NCBI GenBank assembly: GCA_951799405.1
Contig: OX637339.1
Span: 2,232,001-2,296,000, forward strand
Direction: 5' to 3'
Origin: Agapetus fuscipes
Taxonomy: Eukaryota; Arthropoda; Insecta; Trichoptera; Glossosomatidae
DNA: 64,000 nt
This document shows positions 9,704 through 19,059 of this stretch, in pieces. The notes under the pieces are model-generated. The model ran no database searches, had not been told where the DNA came from, and saw only the letters and a program-made list of their open reading frames with translations. Within the stretch, counting starts at the first letter, position 1. Every line of letters begins with the position of its first letter. Made by a program: the position numbers and the translations under genes.

Positions 9704-9835
9704 TCTAGAGCCTGGAATATCCAGAGTCACAATAAAAGGAGAGCTTATATGAAGAAGGTTATGACTCTGGATGAAATGAAAGAAGTGTGTAAGGACAGAA
9801 ATAAATGGCGGTTGATCTGTGATGTTGGCGGCTAG
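9704..9835 (+). pseudogene. LINE-alpha ORF2 C-terminus
   Basis: Frame reads SHNKRRAYMKKVMTLDEMKE, then VCKDRNKWRLICDVGG-stop (TAG 9833-9835). It is followed by an AT-rich spacer and a TTR at 9928. With the other copies this ties TTR to LINE-alpha as its 3' UTR. The protein segment aligns with the LINE-beta C-terminus (CMKKVMDM..LKEVCQDRKKW). Confidence 0.75.
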
Positions 9836-9927
9836 GATTTTTTTTAATAAAAATTTGTTATCTGTTAGTTTTTGATGTCCATACATATTATAATTTGTTG
9901 ATTTAAAAAATGTAATTTGTTGTGTAT

Positions 9928-10188
9928 GTTCCTTGACTTATAGGTTGCTATGTGGCTGGCCACCCATGCTTTAGAAGATGGTTCAGTTTGCCAATGTCAC
10001 CCCTGTTTCAGGGAAGGTCGGTAAGAGTTGCAGGGTGTATGTTCATTGAGGTTTGGGTTTTTATGTTGTAGGTTCACATGCGGCATGCACAAACGCGAAC
10101 TTGTACGTGTTTGCTTATGAGAATGCATAATTATAATGTGAATCCCAAATGTTACATATATTTGCAACTAAGATTAGATTAGATTCGT
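9928..10188 (+). repeat. TTR repeat, full length, attached to LINE-alpha
   Basis: TATGTTCCTTGACTTATAGG start to TTTGCAACTAAGATTAGATT end. Confidence 0.85.
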
Positions 10189-10189
10189 G

Positions 10190-10322
10190 TTATAGTCACT
10201 CCAAGAGCGCTTGTGCATGTGATGCCAAAAATTTGCTTGTGTTCAGTGCATTCCGGAACATTCCATGGTCCTCTAGCTCTCTCACATGATGAAGTAGGTG
10301 GCTCCAGGTCAGAGGACCAGCA
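10190..10322 (-). repeat. Dispersed retroelement tail fragment (second copy at 27936)
   Basis: Minus strand contains GCTAGAGGACCATGGAATGT and TGGAGTGACTATAAC, shared with 27936-28085. Read as protein both copies give ARGPW(K/N)VPECTE and CTSALGVT, so it may be a decayed ORF end. The element is not recognised. Confidence 0.55.
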
Positions 10323-10504
10323 ACCGCTCTGTCTATAGATCGACCATAGTCGTGGTTATTTTATTATTAATGTACGAAATGCTATCGGTGGGTGGCCAAA
10401 ACCTCTGCAGAGTCTCCTTCACTTATTCCTATCCTGACATACTTTTCTCAGTTCAATCTCTATCACTTTTTTTTTCATACATTTCCTTTTTTTACATTCA
10501 ATCC
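10323..10504. other. No gene seen
   Basis: Contains a decayed stretch (GGGTGGCCAAAACCTCTGCA, near 10390) resembling a LINE-beta end. No coding frame supported. Confidence 0.3.
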
Positions 10505-10509
10505 ATTAT

Positions 10510-10980
10510 CTAAGTTGCAAATATATACTGGCATTGAAAGCTTATACTCAATGCACGCACACAGGCAGACATAGTGCCCAAAAGAGCGAACACATCAAAT
10601 TTTGCAGACAGGAGCTTTGCGGTGGCCGGGCCGGTTGCCTAGAACAATTTGCCCGTCGGTGTTCGCGCGAACCAGCCTACCACCACCTTCATAAAGGAAC
10701 TGAAGACACTGCTTTTCTCCAGAAGCCATGGCCGCCCTTGAGATGGTCCTGGACCATTAAATGGCGCCACAGGAAAGAAATCATCCATCATCATCATCAT
10801 CAGACACCTGTAAGTTTGCGCTTACACATGCTGCATGTGTAGTAACAAAAAAAAACAAATCTCATACGAACACAAACTGTGCGACTCCTGCCGCCTTTCC
10901 CTGAAACCTAGGTGGCATTGGACAAAGTTAATCAAGTTTTTCTCCCTTACATTCCTTGACGTATAGGTTGGTATGAGGTT
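10510..10980 (-). repeat. TTR repeat interrupted by LINE-delta
   Basis: TCTAAGTTGCAAATATATAC at 10510 to GCAGACA at about 10570, then the TTR resumes at about 10798 with CAGACACCTGTAAGTTTGCG and ends near 10978 (GACGTATAGGTTGGTATGAGG on the plus strand is in reverse context and decayed). CAGACA occurs on both sides of the insert and is a likely TSD. Confidence 0.75.
10571..10802 (+). pseudogene. LINE-delta C-terminal fragment with (ATC)n tail
   Basis: Same segment as 8145-8390 but on the plus strand: ELCGGRAGCLEQFARR in one frame and the decayed FIKELKTLLFSRSHG in another. It then has TGGCGCCACAGGAAAGAAAT and (CAT)n. The framework around the LKT-LF motif is conserved; the frame is broken upstream. 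Confidence 0.7.
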
Positions 10981-10989
10981 GACTGAGGT

Positions 10990-11047
10990 TTTGGGGAAAG
11001 CCACTATTTAATACTTTCCGTAAACTTTACTTTACTCAAGTTTTGCT
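10990..11047. mobile_element. GTACCC-MITE fragment
   Basis: TTTTGGGGAAAGCCACTATT and ACTTTCCGTAAACTTTACTT match the right arm of the MITE at 16259-16499. Only one arm is present. Confidence 0.65.
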
Positions 11048-11255
11048 TAGGTGACCCTCTGAAACAAAGTCATTTTTTTTGGTCAATACCTAAGGTAAAA
11101 AGGTTAGCCCTCGAAATAAATAATTAATTAATGGCTAATAAATTTATAAACAATAAACTTGTATTCAAATGCCAGTAAAAATATTAAAATTACTTACATT
11201 TATTTAAAACACATTCAGTTGAAAACAAAAATAGTTGTACCAAAATATCATATTT
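11048..11255. other. No gene seen
   Basis: AT-rich, no repeat recognised. Confidence 0.35.
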
Positions 11256-11560
11256 GACCGGTCCGTAGTCCAGGTGGTAACACTTCGGACTCGTAACTGG
11301 AAGGTTGCGGGTTCGAATCCCTACGGAGCACAAAAAATAAAACATTTATATTTTCAAATTTGCTCTTCGGTGGGTTGAAAAATTCATAAACCTGTACCAA
11401 TGACCGGTCACCAAAGGTCCATCCAGCCTTACAGCAACTGGGTCTTGCTTGATATTTGGCGCTTTCTACAGCGACGACCAAGCTCGCAGAGGGCTCTTGA
11501 GGTGTGATACACACAAAAACAGCGCTCACCAAATAAATCAACCTATTTTTATTTATTTTT
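11256..11560 (+). repeat. SINE-B, full length, no 5S head
   Basis: GACCGGTCCGTAGTCCAGG head, GGGTTCGAATCCC B box, standard body and CAGCGCTCACCAAATAAATC end with a T/A-rich tail. Confidence 0.85.
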
Positions 11561-11604
11561 CAATTTAACTGTTATACATATTTTACTTTTCATTTGTGGT
11601 AGAT

Positions 11605-12116
11605 TTTTAGTAGAGTGCTTGTATTCTATGCCGAGAGCTCAGGTTCGAATCCCACCGAGGGTGGCAGAAATCATTTCCCGTTTCTTAAACGTTATTTAAA
11701 ACTTAAAACTAAAATAACGTAAAGGTTTCTTCAGCCTTCACAAGAAATGAGTACCAGCCCCCTCGGGAGCTTGAAAGCCCCCACTTCACTAAAGTGGTTG
11801 ACGTAAAATAACCCCCCTTACCTTTAAAAATAAATAGATTCACTCGCTATATGCCAGAGATGCCCATACGGTCGATCGCGATCGACTAGTCGATCGCGGG
11901 AGGTTGATAGCTAAAATTTCAGTGATCGACCATAAAACTGATTTGACATTTTACACTCAATGTAATTTTACTTATGCTATTTTTTTTCTTAATAAATATT
12001 TATACATTATGCATTATGAGTTATATTTGTTGGGCTAAACAGTTAAAATGCGAACCCTACGGGGATAACGCGGCAAGAAGTTTCACTGTATGCGTAGCTT
12101 AGTTGCGTTTTTAAAT
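11605..12116 (+). repeat. SINE-A interrupted by a hAT-like insert
   Basis: Head (AGTAGAGTGCTTGTATTCTA, AGGTTCGAATCCCACCGAGG), body (CACAAGAAATGAGTACCAGC) and, after an insert at 11855, the end GGGGATAACGCGGCAAGAAG with TGTAGCTTAGTTGCG at about 12100. Confidence 0.8.
11855..12048. mobile_element. hAT-like element, one end recognisable
   Basis: CAGAGATGCCCATACGGTCG at 11855 is a hAT-style terminus, followed by the palindrome GTCGATCGCGATCGAC. It splits SINE-A between CGCTATATGC and ATGCGAACCC. The far terminus and TSD are not clear. Confidence 0.5.
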
Positions 12117-12270
12117 TTGATTTAATGTCGTATTTAAAACGTTTTCCCTATTTAGCGAGTTATCGCGGTTACCGATTGATTATTTTCTTATCGACGGTAA
12201 AACCTCAGACCAGACGGTCGATACGTCATATGGTACACATACCTGGGGTAGAAGTCTCGACGAACGTCGC

Positions 12271-12430
12271 GTCGGTAGATCTTACCGTCTCTACTTGAAG
12301 AAAGGATGAAATAAAACATGGCGGCGTATCAACAGCTGATCCATTTTATACGGAGCAACTATTAGCTGTTCAGGCACCACCATGTTTAATTCCGTCCCAT
12401 CTTCAAAAAGGTACGGTAAGATCTACCGAC
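12271..12430. mobile_element. Fold-back / MITE with 70-bp imperfect arms
   Basis: Arms 12271-12340 and 12361-12430 pair imperfectly around a 20-nt loop. The outer ends are exact: GTCGGTAGATCTTACCGT / ACGGTAAGATCTACCGAC. It abuts the 5S-derived part of the next SINE at its right end. Confidence 0.75.
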
Positions 12431-12433
12431 GGA

Positions 12434-12778
12434 CAGGTACACCGCGTGTTTTTTTTACATTTCTTGGACCAGTCCGTAGTCCAGTGGCAACACTCCGGGC
12501 TCGTAAATGGAAGGTTGTGGATTCGAATCCCGGCGGAGCACAAAAAACATACCATTTTTATTTCCAAATGTGCTCTTCGCTGGGTTGAAAAATTCATAAA
12601 CCTTTACCATAGACCGTTCACTGAAAGTTCCATCCAACCTTACAACAACTGGGTCTTGCTTGAGAATTGGCGCTTTCTACAGCGATGACCAAGCTCGCAG
12701 AGGGCTCTTGAGGTCTGATACACACAAAAACAGAGCTCACCAAATAAATCAGCCTAATTTATTTATTATTATTATTTA
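12434..12778 (+). repeat. 5S-tRNA composite SINE-B, 5S head truncated
   Basis: Only the last ~25 bp of the 5S-like head remain (CAGGTACACCGCGTG), then TTTCTTGGACCAGTCCGTAG starts the tRNA-like part (12468). B box GATTCGAATCCC, full body, T/A-rich tail. Confidence 0.8.
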
Positions 12779-12847
12779 CTATCGAGACTTCCACCCCTGT
12801 ATCAGACAAAGCAAGCCAAAGTGATATTCTTTCCAATGCCACATCGT

Positions 12848-12950
12848 CCGGTCAATAGTACAGTTGGTAGAATGCTTGTATTCCATGTTAGAGGAATAGG
12901 GTTTTATCCCCACAAAGGGAGTCTAAAATTAATTCCCGTTGCGGTGTTCA
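12848..12950 (+). repeat. SINE-A head fragment
   Basis: CCGGTCAATAGTACAGTTGG and GAATGCTTGTATTCCATG. The B box is decayed. Confidence 0.6.
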
Positions 12951-12954
12951 TTTC

Positions 12955-13532
12955 CGTGTCACAGCAAATCGGTCAAAGATAGCAAATTGGTCACACGACT
13001 TATTGGTCAACGGCATTCCGGTCACAGACAACTTGGTCACACGATAGTTCGTCCATAAGACTGCTTGGTCAACAACATTTCGGTCACATACAATATAATA
13101 TTGTCCACATATAATCCATCACATATAACTACAATTATTTAAATTACATTACTTACAAAGGGTTTCTGGACAGCAAATTATGTAATGAAGCTGTCTGTTG
13201 ACCATATCGCCAAGTAAAAATGTAAAGCTGAATATATGTGCTGATTCACTGTAAGTAAGTGAACTAATTATAAGAAGGTGCTCATAAAAAACTTCTAAAT
13301 TAAAGGATTTTTACACTTTTTTAGTGTTTTCTCTTGTAGAAAATAGGAAAAAAACGTGCATTTATCTGAGAAACCCATGTTAGATTAATATGACACTTAT
13401 TCAATTTTACCTTTAAAGTTTAAGGTATCGAATGTGACCGAAATTTTGTTGACAGAAATGTCGTGCGGATGAACTGTCGTGTGACCACTTTGTCTATGGA
13501 CGAGTTATCTTTGACCGTTTTTTCGTGACTTG
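12955..13532. mobile_element. Fold-back transposon with 15-bp modular arms
   Basis: The left end (GTCACAGCAAATCGGTCAAA, then GGTCACACGAC-type modules) is mirrored at the right (TGTCGTGTGACCACTTTG, then TCTTTGACCGTTTTTTCGTG). The interior (about 13230-13430) matches segments at 29403, 40515, 49190 and 62470, which suggests a dispersed non-autonomous family. It has no coding capacity. Confidence 0.75.
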
Positions 13533-13928
13533 CCTCTAAATAATAACAATAATAATCTATGGGATTCTCACCCCGGCCATATCTATTTTTTCTGCCTTTC
13601 AGGTAGTACAAATTTAATTTATGACTTAATAAACACAGAGCTATTAAATCGGACCTTATATTTTGCGGTTTTTGGATTTAAAGTTTTTATCCACCCATAG
13701 GGCCATTATTATAGACATTACAGAACTGTAAACTACTTCATGATCAATGGCATGGCAAGCCGGGGTGGATCCTGGCCTGCTTGATCAACTGCAGCCACCG
13801 CTGTCTGTCCAACGCCTTCCTCTTCCAAAACCATACTCCAAACACATAACAGTCTGCCCCCTCTCCATCATCATCCTAAGCTCGACAGCTCTGGGAGGGC
13901 TTTGGCTGAATCCAGGAGTTTCTTACAT
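13533..13928. other. No recognised gene
   Basis: 13745-13925 is moderately GC-rich (CCGGGGTGGATCCTGGCC, CAACTGCAGCCACCGCTG) and might be a LINE tail, but no copy elsewhere supports that. Confidence 0.3.
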
Positions 13929-13931
13929 TCT

Positions 13932-14045
13932 TGTCCGGTCCGTAGTTCAGTGGTAACACTTCAGACTCTGAATGGAAGGTTGTAAGTTTGAATCCCGGCG
14001 GAGCACAAAAAATATATCATTTATATAATCAAATTTGCTCCATTC
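13932..14045 (+). repeat. SINE-B head fragment
   Basis: GTCCGGTCCGTAGTTCAGTGG A box, decayed B box (AAGTTTGAATCCC) and the first part of the body. Confidence 0.75.
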
Positions 14046-14188
14046 ACCAATAGAAGTAAAAAGAGAACTCATAAATCACATTTTGAACAAGAAAACTAAT
14101 AGGACACTCAATTAGACATGGCACCTTTCTTAGCAACATCTTTAAAGTTAAATTCTTGGGAAGACGAACAAGAAGTCGCCAAAGAGCT

Positions 14189-14545
14189 TCATACTTCAAG
14201 GATGTGAAGCGGCTCATGGATGTCTCCTCCTATTCGCAGCTCAAGAGGATGGCAACCAACACAGACAGATGGCTGGCACAACAAGGCACTGCCTTTGCAA
14301 TATACATATATATATTTTAAGGAATCCTGTGCGGGAGGGTGCTGGAAGGGTGCCGCAGAGGTGTTGCTTGAGTTCTTGCTTCTGTCGTGAGGCGCTGCAA
14401 GGAAGTGGCGATTGATGTTGGTTTTGAATAAAACCGGATTAAATTGGGAAAGGAACACAGATACTGGTATACCATTCCATAAACGGGCAGTTTGGCAAAG
14501 AAATGAGTCATGTAAACGCCAAGTTTTCATAGTTTTGAGATCGAC
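14189..14545 (-). pseudogene. LINE-eta C-terminal fragment
   Basis: Minus frame: MKTWRLHDSFLCQTARLWNG, IPVSVFLSQFNPVLFKTNIN and RHFLAAPHD. The pattern SF--RTARLWN-LP-SVFP--YN---FKTN-N is the common end of Jockey/CR1-like ORF2 proteins. The frame continues to 14189, but the last ~50 residues (NTSAAPFQHPP onward) resemble translated UTR. 5'-truncated. Confidence 0.7.
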
Positions 14546-14639
14546 TGCAAAGGGATGAATGAGAGTCGTACTACGAGTTTTGCTTTCTGAAATGCGAGGG
14601 TGAGGGGTTAATGAATAGAGCTCATTTGACTAAAACTAC

Positions 14640-15025
14640 GTGGTAATATCGATAAAAAAGACTGATAAAGATGAACGAGTGTGGTATAAAAGAGAATATG
14701 AGAATGAAACTACAAAAAAGAACGATTAGATTGTTCGGTCACTCTTTGAAATTATGGATAATCAACGACCAACGAAGAAAGTTTACAGAGTAAATGTCAG
14801 AGGAAAGCGTAGCTGAGGAATACTGAGCAAAGAATGGATAGAACAAATAGGTACGATTGCGAAAGAATGGAACCAGCAGAGTGGGAAGAAGAGAAGAGTA
14901 TGTACAAGAAAAATGATTAATGTTGAAGAGATCAGAGTCAGAAAAAAGTGGAGACAAATCTACGGAGGTACTGGCCACGTCTAGCGGAATAGCGGCAGGA
15001 TACAGTAACAGTAACAGTCCTTTAT
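14640..15025 (+). pseudogene. LINE-beta ORF2 end, strongly decayed
   Basis: DNA matches other LINE-beta copies in order: GATGAACGAGTGTGGTATAA, TGTTCGGTCACTC, AAAGAATGGATAGAACAAAT, GAAAGAATGGAACCAGCAGA, GCGGCAGGATACAGTAACAG. Indels and stops (for example GTAGCTGAGGAATACTGAGC) break every frame. The tail is (ACAGTA)n. Confidence 0.75.
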
Positions 15026-15339
15026 TGGGACGAAACAACGGCGGAAAATTTACCTTTTAGAGATGAAGGAAAAAATGGAAATTAGAAATATTTTTTACAT
15101 TTTAATGAAGCTTAGGGATTATTGTAAGAACTGCCGAAAGTTTTTGAAAACTTTTTTTTTTAAAAAACCACAGAGGTCAAAGCCGTCATTATATTCTCTT
15201 CTTTGCATTAATTCAAAAGAGGAGGGTCCAGACTGTTGCGTATCAAAAGATAATCTCTCTATTATTTTGATAAAGGCAAATATATTTCAGATAAAAAAAA
15301 TATTTTACAAAACACATTACTTAGTATTTTTTTTCAGAC
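15026..15339. other. No recognised element
   Basis: AT-rich; ORF 15063-15356 is Lys/Phe-rich with no domain and is probably chance. Confidence 0.3.
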
Positions 15340-15597
15340 AATTCCTTGACTTTTAGGGTGGTATGAGGCTGACCACACATGCTGTAAAAATGGTTCACTT
15401 TGCCAATGTTACCCCTGTCTCAGGGAAGGTCGGCAAGTGTTGCAGGGTGTATGTCCATTTGAGATTTGGTTTTTGTGTTGTAGGTTCACATGCGGCATGT
15501 GTTAGCGCGAACTTGTACGTGTCTGGCTGTGAAAATGCATGCAATGTGAATCTCCAATGTAACATATCTTTGCAACTTAGATTAGATTAGATTAGAC
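15340..15597 (+). repeat. TTR repeat, full length
   Basis: TTCCTTGACTTTTAGGGTGG to CAACTTAGATTAGATTAGATT. Confidence 0.88.
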
Positions 15598-15635
15598 TCA
15601 AACAAAAATTTGTATTTTTTCCCATATGCTTGTCT

Positions 15636-15900
15636 GGTCGACAGCTCAGTTGGTAGAACGCTTGACGTCCATGCCAGACGGCTAGCGTTGGATCTCCTTA
15701 AAAATAATTTCCCGTCTCTATTTATTTTCATTCAATTCCAATTCAAAATAAAAATACCGGGAAGGCTTACTCAGTCTTCAAAATAAACCAGCCATCTCGA
15801 GAGCTGGGAAACCTTTTCTTCAACTGAAGTAGCTGGCGTAAGGCCGGCCCCCTTATCTGTAAAAATAAATGAGTTTAACATGTCACATGTGATCCTTTCG
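15636..15900 (+). repeat. SINE-A, decayed
   Basis: GTCTGGTCGACAGCTCAGTTGG A box, GCCAGCCATCTCGAGAGCTG and GGCGTAAGGCCGGCCCCCTT. The B box is damaged. Confidence 0.75.
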
Positions 15901-15965
15901 GGGATGAGAAGTTGAACTGTATGTGCAGCTTAATAGCGTTGCGTTTGTAAGTGCACAACATGCAA

Positions 15966-16242
15966 CATGTTCCACGACAAATCAGTCACACGACAATTCG
16001 TCCACACGACTTTTCGGTCTACGACATTTCAATCACATACAATATATGGTCCACATACAGTTCCATCACAGAAAACTATAATTTATTAAAACTGCATTAA
16101 TTACAAAGGTTTTTTTTCGAGAGAACAAGTTCCTAATATGGATCTGTTTGTGGACGTGTCGACTTAAAAGTCGTGCGAACGATTTGTCCATGGACGAGCT
16201 GTCTGTGGACGAGTTGTCTTGGACCGATTTGCCGTGACGCGA
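15966..16242. mobile_element. Fold-back with 15-bp modular arms
   Basis: Left modules ACGACAAATCAGTCACACGA, ATTCGTCCACACGACTTTTC; right modules CATGGACGAGCTGTCTGTGG, ACGAGTTGTCTTGGACCGAT, TTGCCGTGACG. It has the same arm vocabulary as 12955-13532 with a different, shorter interior. Confidence 0.7.
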
Positions 16243-16258
16243 GATCATAGATAGTTCT

Positions 16259-16499
16259 GTACCCTTAGTACGAGTTGCAAAACTTGAGTAAAGTAAAGTT
16301 TACGGAAAATATTAAAGAGTGGTTTTCCCCAAAATCTGCCATTTTTGTTTGTTTGAACTTGATTTTCTTCATCACTGTAACTCTTTTGCCAAGACCATAA
16401 AGTGTAAGAAACAAAAACGGCGGATTTTGGGGAAAATCACTCTTAATACTTTCCGTAAACTTTACTTTACTCAAGTTTTGCAGCTCGTACTAAGGGTAC
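16259..16499. mobile_element. GTACCC-MITE, 241 bp, ~80-bp inverted repeats
   Basis: Starts GTACCCTTAGTACGAGTTGC and ends in its inverse (GCAGCTCGTACTAAGGGTAC). The arms continue to CCCCAAAATCTGCC / GGCGGATTTTGGGG. A second complete copy lies at 52491-52732 and partial copies at 10990 and 60716. The superfamily is not recognised. Confidence 0.85.
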
Positions 16500-16644
16500 T
16501 GGATGTGAAATGTAATGCCAGCCTTCAACCATGTTTTAAGTGAACACTTACATAGTGAAAAGTAAATTGGCGTATCAAAAATTAAACTCTTCTATGTCAC
16601 AGTAAGGTTTAAAAGTTAGAATTACGGTCGTTTGACATTTTGAC
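16500..16644. other. No gene seen
   Basis: Short unique AT-rich stretch between a MITE and the Penelope-like element. Confidence 0.3.
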
Positions 16645-16761
16645 AATTATAAAGAAGATACAAAGGCAACTCAAAGACTGGCACAACATCTTTCTAGTGT
16701 CCTTAGACCTCTGTCAGGTAACTCCAATTCTTTTGTCAAGAACTCTGAACATTTCGTCTCA

Positions 16762-17349
16762 TTGCTAAATGGTATCACATTAAACCAAAATGATATTATG
16801 GTGAGTTTCGATGTGGAATCATTATATACAAACGTACCGGTGAATGAAAGCATTGATATTATTAAAAATCTGCTACTTGATAATAATATTCCCGAAGAAT
16901 ATATTATTCCTCTGAAGCACTGTTTAACACAAAATTATTTTCTATGGAATGGCAATTACTACTTTCAAGGGGACGGCGTTGCAATGGGCTCCTCCGTAGC
17001 TCCAGTAGTGGCCAATCTTTTCATGGAAGATTTTGAGAAAAAAGCACTGAACTCTGCTCCTCACCCTCGATCGCTTTGGCTCAGATATGTGGATGACACA
17101 TTTTGCATCTACCCATATGGACTACAAAAATTAAAGGAGTTCCTTACACATCTCAATAACCTTCATCCTCTTATCAAGTTTACCATGGAGATAGAGGAAC
17201 AAGGAAAAATCTCATTCCTTGATGTGCAAGTACGCAGAAGGATAGATGGCAGCCTGGGTCACTCTGTGTATAGGAAACCTACACAGTTCATCACACCACC
17301 ACCCAGCACATCTACGATCAGTACCTGCTGCGTTATTGACAAGAGCTAA
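16762..17349 (+). pseudogene. Penelope-type reverse transcriptase, partial
   Basis: Penelope RT hallmarks: SFDVESLYTNVP (15-26, catalytic Asp17), GDGVAMGSSVAPVVANLFME (70-89), LWLRYVDDTF (105-114, Asp111/112) and ISFLDVQVRR. The frame is open upstream of this Met. Near 17285-17295 the frame shifts: HSVYRKPT continues in the next frame as HHHPAHLRSVPAALLT. All visible catalytic Asp residues are intact. Confidence 0.9.
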
Positions 17350-17551
17350 AAGGATCTGCGATGAGGAGAGTTTGGATTCTGAACTACAACACTGTCAACA
17401 GGCTCTGTCTTTCAATGGCTACTCAATGGCAATCAAGACTCTTAATAAGAAGGCTAACATCACATGCGAAGTACCCCGTCAAAAAGCATACCTTCCCTAC
17501 ATCCGTGGCCTCTCCGAAAAACTGGGCGATTATTATTTAAATACAATATAA
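17285..17551 (+). pseudogene. Penelope linker region, second frame
   Basis: Continues the RT in a shifted frame: LRSVPAALLTRAKRICDEES, TLNKKANITCEVPRQKAYLP, YIRGLSEKLG, then stops at TAA. A single missing base near 17527 (LSEKLG to RLLFKYNIK) explains the second frame jump. Confidence 0.8.
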
Positions 17552-18044
17552 AAACAATTTTTAGTCCTCCCAGCTCGATTTCACAGATGCTTCGTAGTGT
17601 AAAAGATAGCACCCCCCTGGACTCCCCGGGCGTTTATAAGGTACCTTGCGAATGTGGTGCCTTCTACATCGGTCAAACCAAAAGAAACATTAAGGTGCGC
17701 CTCAAGGAACATATTGGGGCAATGAAAACAAACAACCCCAATAAATCGGCAATCTGCGATCATTCCGCCAAAGGCAGCCTGCACCTCATTAGATTCAACC
17801 AAACGAAGGTTCTATCGAAAGAAAAATTCTTGATTCTCAGACTTGTAAGAGAGGCCATTGAAATTTATAGACATCCTAACTTCAACAGAGACGACAGCTT
17901 CAAATTGTCCAGTATTTGGAAACCCACATTAAACTCACTACTGAAACCAGTACCTAAGTTTCAAGTCAAAGACAATGATATAATTAGTGCCGTGTGTACA
18001 GGAAACATAGTGCCATCTAGTGACGTGGAATCCAAACAAAATGT
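17527..18044 (+). pseudogene. GIY-YIG endonuclease domain of the Penelope-like element
   Basis: Frame reads KYNIKTIFSPPSSISQMLRS, then PGVYKVPCECGAFYIGQTKR (GVY and YIG give the GIY-YIG signature, with a CxC just before), RLKEH and FLILRLVREAIEIYRHPN. The ATG at 17464 belongs to a wrong-frame lead-in; true in-frame sequence begins after about 17527. The Arg and Glu positions of the nuclease core appear retained. Confidence 0.85.
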
Positions 18045-18208
18045 ACAAATGCTGATTGTGTACTTACAAATAAAATCTAAACCTCAATTGAACATAAGCC
18101 CTGCAACTCTTGCCGACATTCCCTGAAACAGGGGTGACATTGGCAAAGTGAACCATTTTTTACAGTATGGGTGGTCAGCCTCATACCAACCTATAAGTCA
18201 AGGAAATT
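18045..18208 (-). repeat. TTR repeat, 3' end missing
   Basis: ACAAATGCTGATTGTGTACT to CCTATAAGTCAAGGAAAT. The (TTAGA)n end is absent. Confidence 0.8.
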
Positions 18209-18249
18209 ATGATTTCAAAAAATACAATGGACTGTGTGAACCAGAAAAC

Positions 18250-18358
18250 CCTTAAAAATATAAAGAAGAAATGCATGAAAAAGGTGATGGCTGGGAAGTA
18301 AATGAAAGAGGCATGCAAGGATGGCCACCCCTAGCGGAATGGCGAAAGAGTTACAGTT
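18250..18358 (+). pseudogene. LINE-beta 3' fragment
   Basis: AAATGCATGAAAAAGGTGATGG, GGCCACCCCTAGCGGAATGG and tail GTTACAGTTACAGG. The codons between are rearranged. Confidence 0.65.
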
Positions 18359-18395
18359 ACAGGCTTCAAACATTTTTGTATGAAAAATGTATTTT

Positions 18396-18584
18396 TAGGG
18401 AGATTGTGAAAGAATGGGATATACAAAGAGAGCGTAAAATAAGAAAATGCTTGAAAAAAGGGGTGATGGATATGGATGAATTCAAGAGGTAGGTACCTAT
18501 GTAAGGACAGGAAGAAATGGAGGCAGCTCTGCAGAGGCTCTGACCACCCCTAGCGGAATGGTGACAGAGTTACAGTTGCAGTAC
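18396..18584 (+). pseudogene. LINE-beta 3' fragment
   Basis: GAGATTGTGAAAGAATGGGA (EIVKEWDIQRERK), GACAGGAAGAAATGGAGGCA, GGTGACAGAGTTACAGTTGC. An in-frame TAG follows EFKR. Confidence 0.75.
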
Positions 18585-18652
18585 AGAAGCTCTTTCTTGT
18601 TTGGTCTACGAAAGAGTAGGAAAAACACACACGGCAGGCACCCGTGCAGCTT

Positions 18653-19056
18653 AGTCAACGAGTTGAAAGCACCGGTTCCCATAGATCACCGAAGTTAAGC
18701 AACATTGGGCGCGGACAGCACTTGGATGGGTGACCGCTCAGGTACACCGCGTGTCGTTGGCATCTTGGACCGGTCCGTAGTCCGTAGTGGCAACACTTCG
18801 GACTCGTGAATGGAAGGTTGTTAATTCGGATCCCGGCGGAGCACAAAAATGTACCATTTATATTTCGAATGTGCTCTTCGCTGAGTTGAAAAATTCATAA
18901 ACCTTTACCAAAGACCGGTCACTGAAAGGTCCATCCAACCTTACTTGAACAACTGGGTCTTGCTTGAGAATTGGCGCTTTCTACAGCGACCACCAAGCTC
19001 GCAGAGGGCTCTTGAGGTGTGATACACACAAAAACAGCGCTCACCAAATATCTATC
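18653..19056 (+). repeat. 5S-tRNA composite SINE-B
   Basis: The 5S rRNA-derived head at 18653-18763 carries GATCACCGAAGTTAAGCAAC, TTGGATGGGTGACCGCTCAG and ACACCGCGTGTCGTTGGCAT. The tRNA-like part follows after TCTTGG (GACCGGTCCGTAGTCC), then the whole SINE-B body to CAGCGCTCACCAAATA. The 5S A and C boxes are readable. The first ~10 bases of the 5S are damaged. Confidence 0.88.
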
Positions 19057-19059
19057 TAT

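Larger units (their letters stand above)
16645..18044 (+). mobile_element. Penelope-like element, 5'-truncated, two frameshifts
   Basis: Encodes the C-terminal half of a Penelope reverse transcriptase followed by a GIY-YIG endonuclease in the order typical of this class. Truncated upstream (frame enters at about YKEDTKATQRLAQHL). It ends where a minus-strand TTR begins at 18045. Confidence 0.9.

Noticed and set aside
15570..15597. Telomeric repeat
   Set aside because: The (TTAGA)n runs are short tails of the TTR repeat, not the arthropod TTAGG repeat, and occur at dozens of internal sites.
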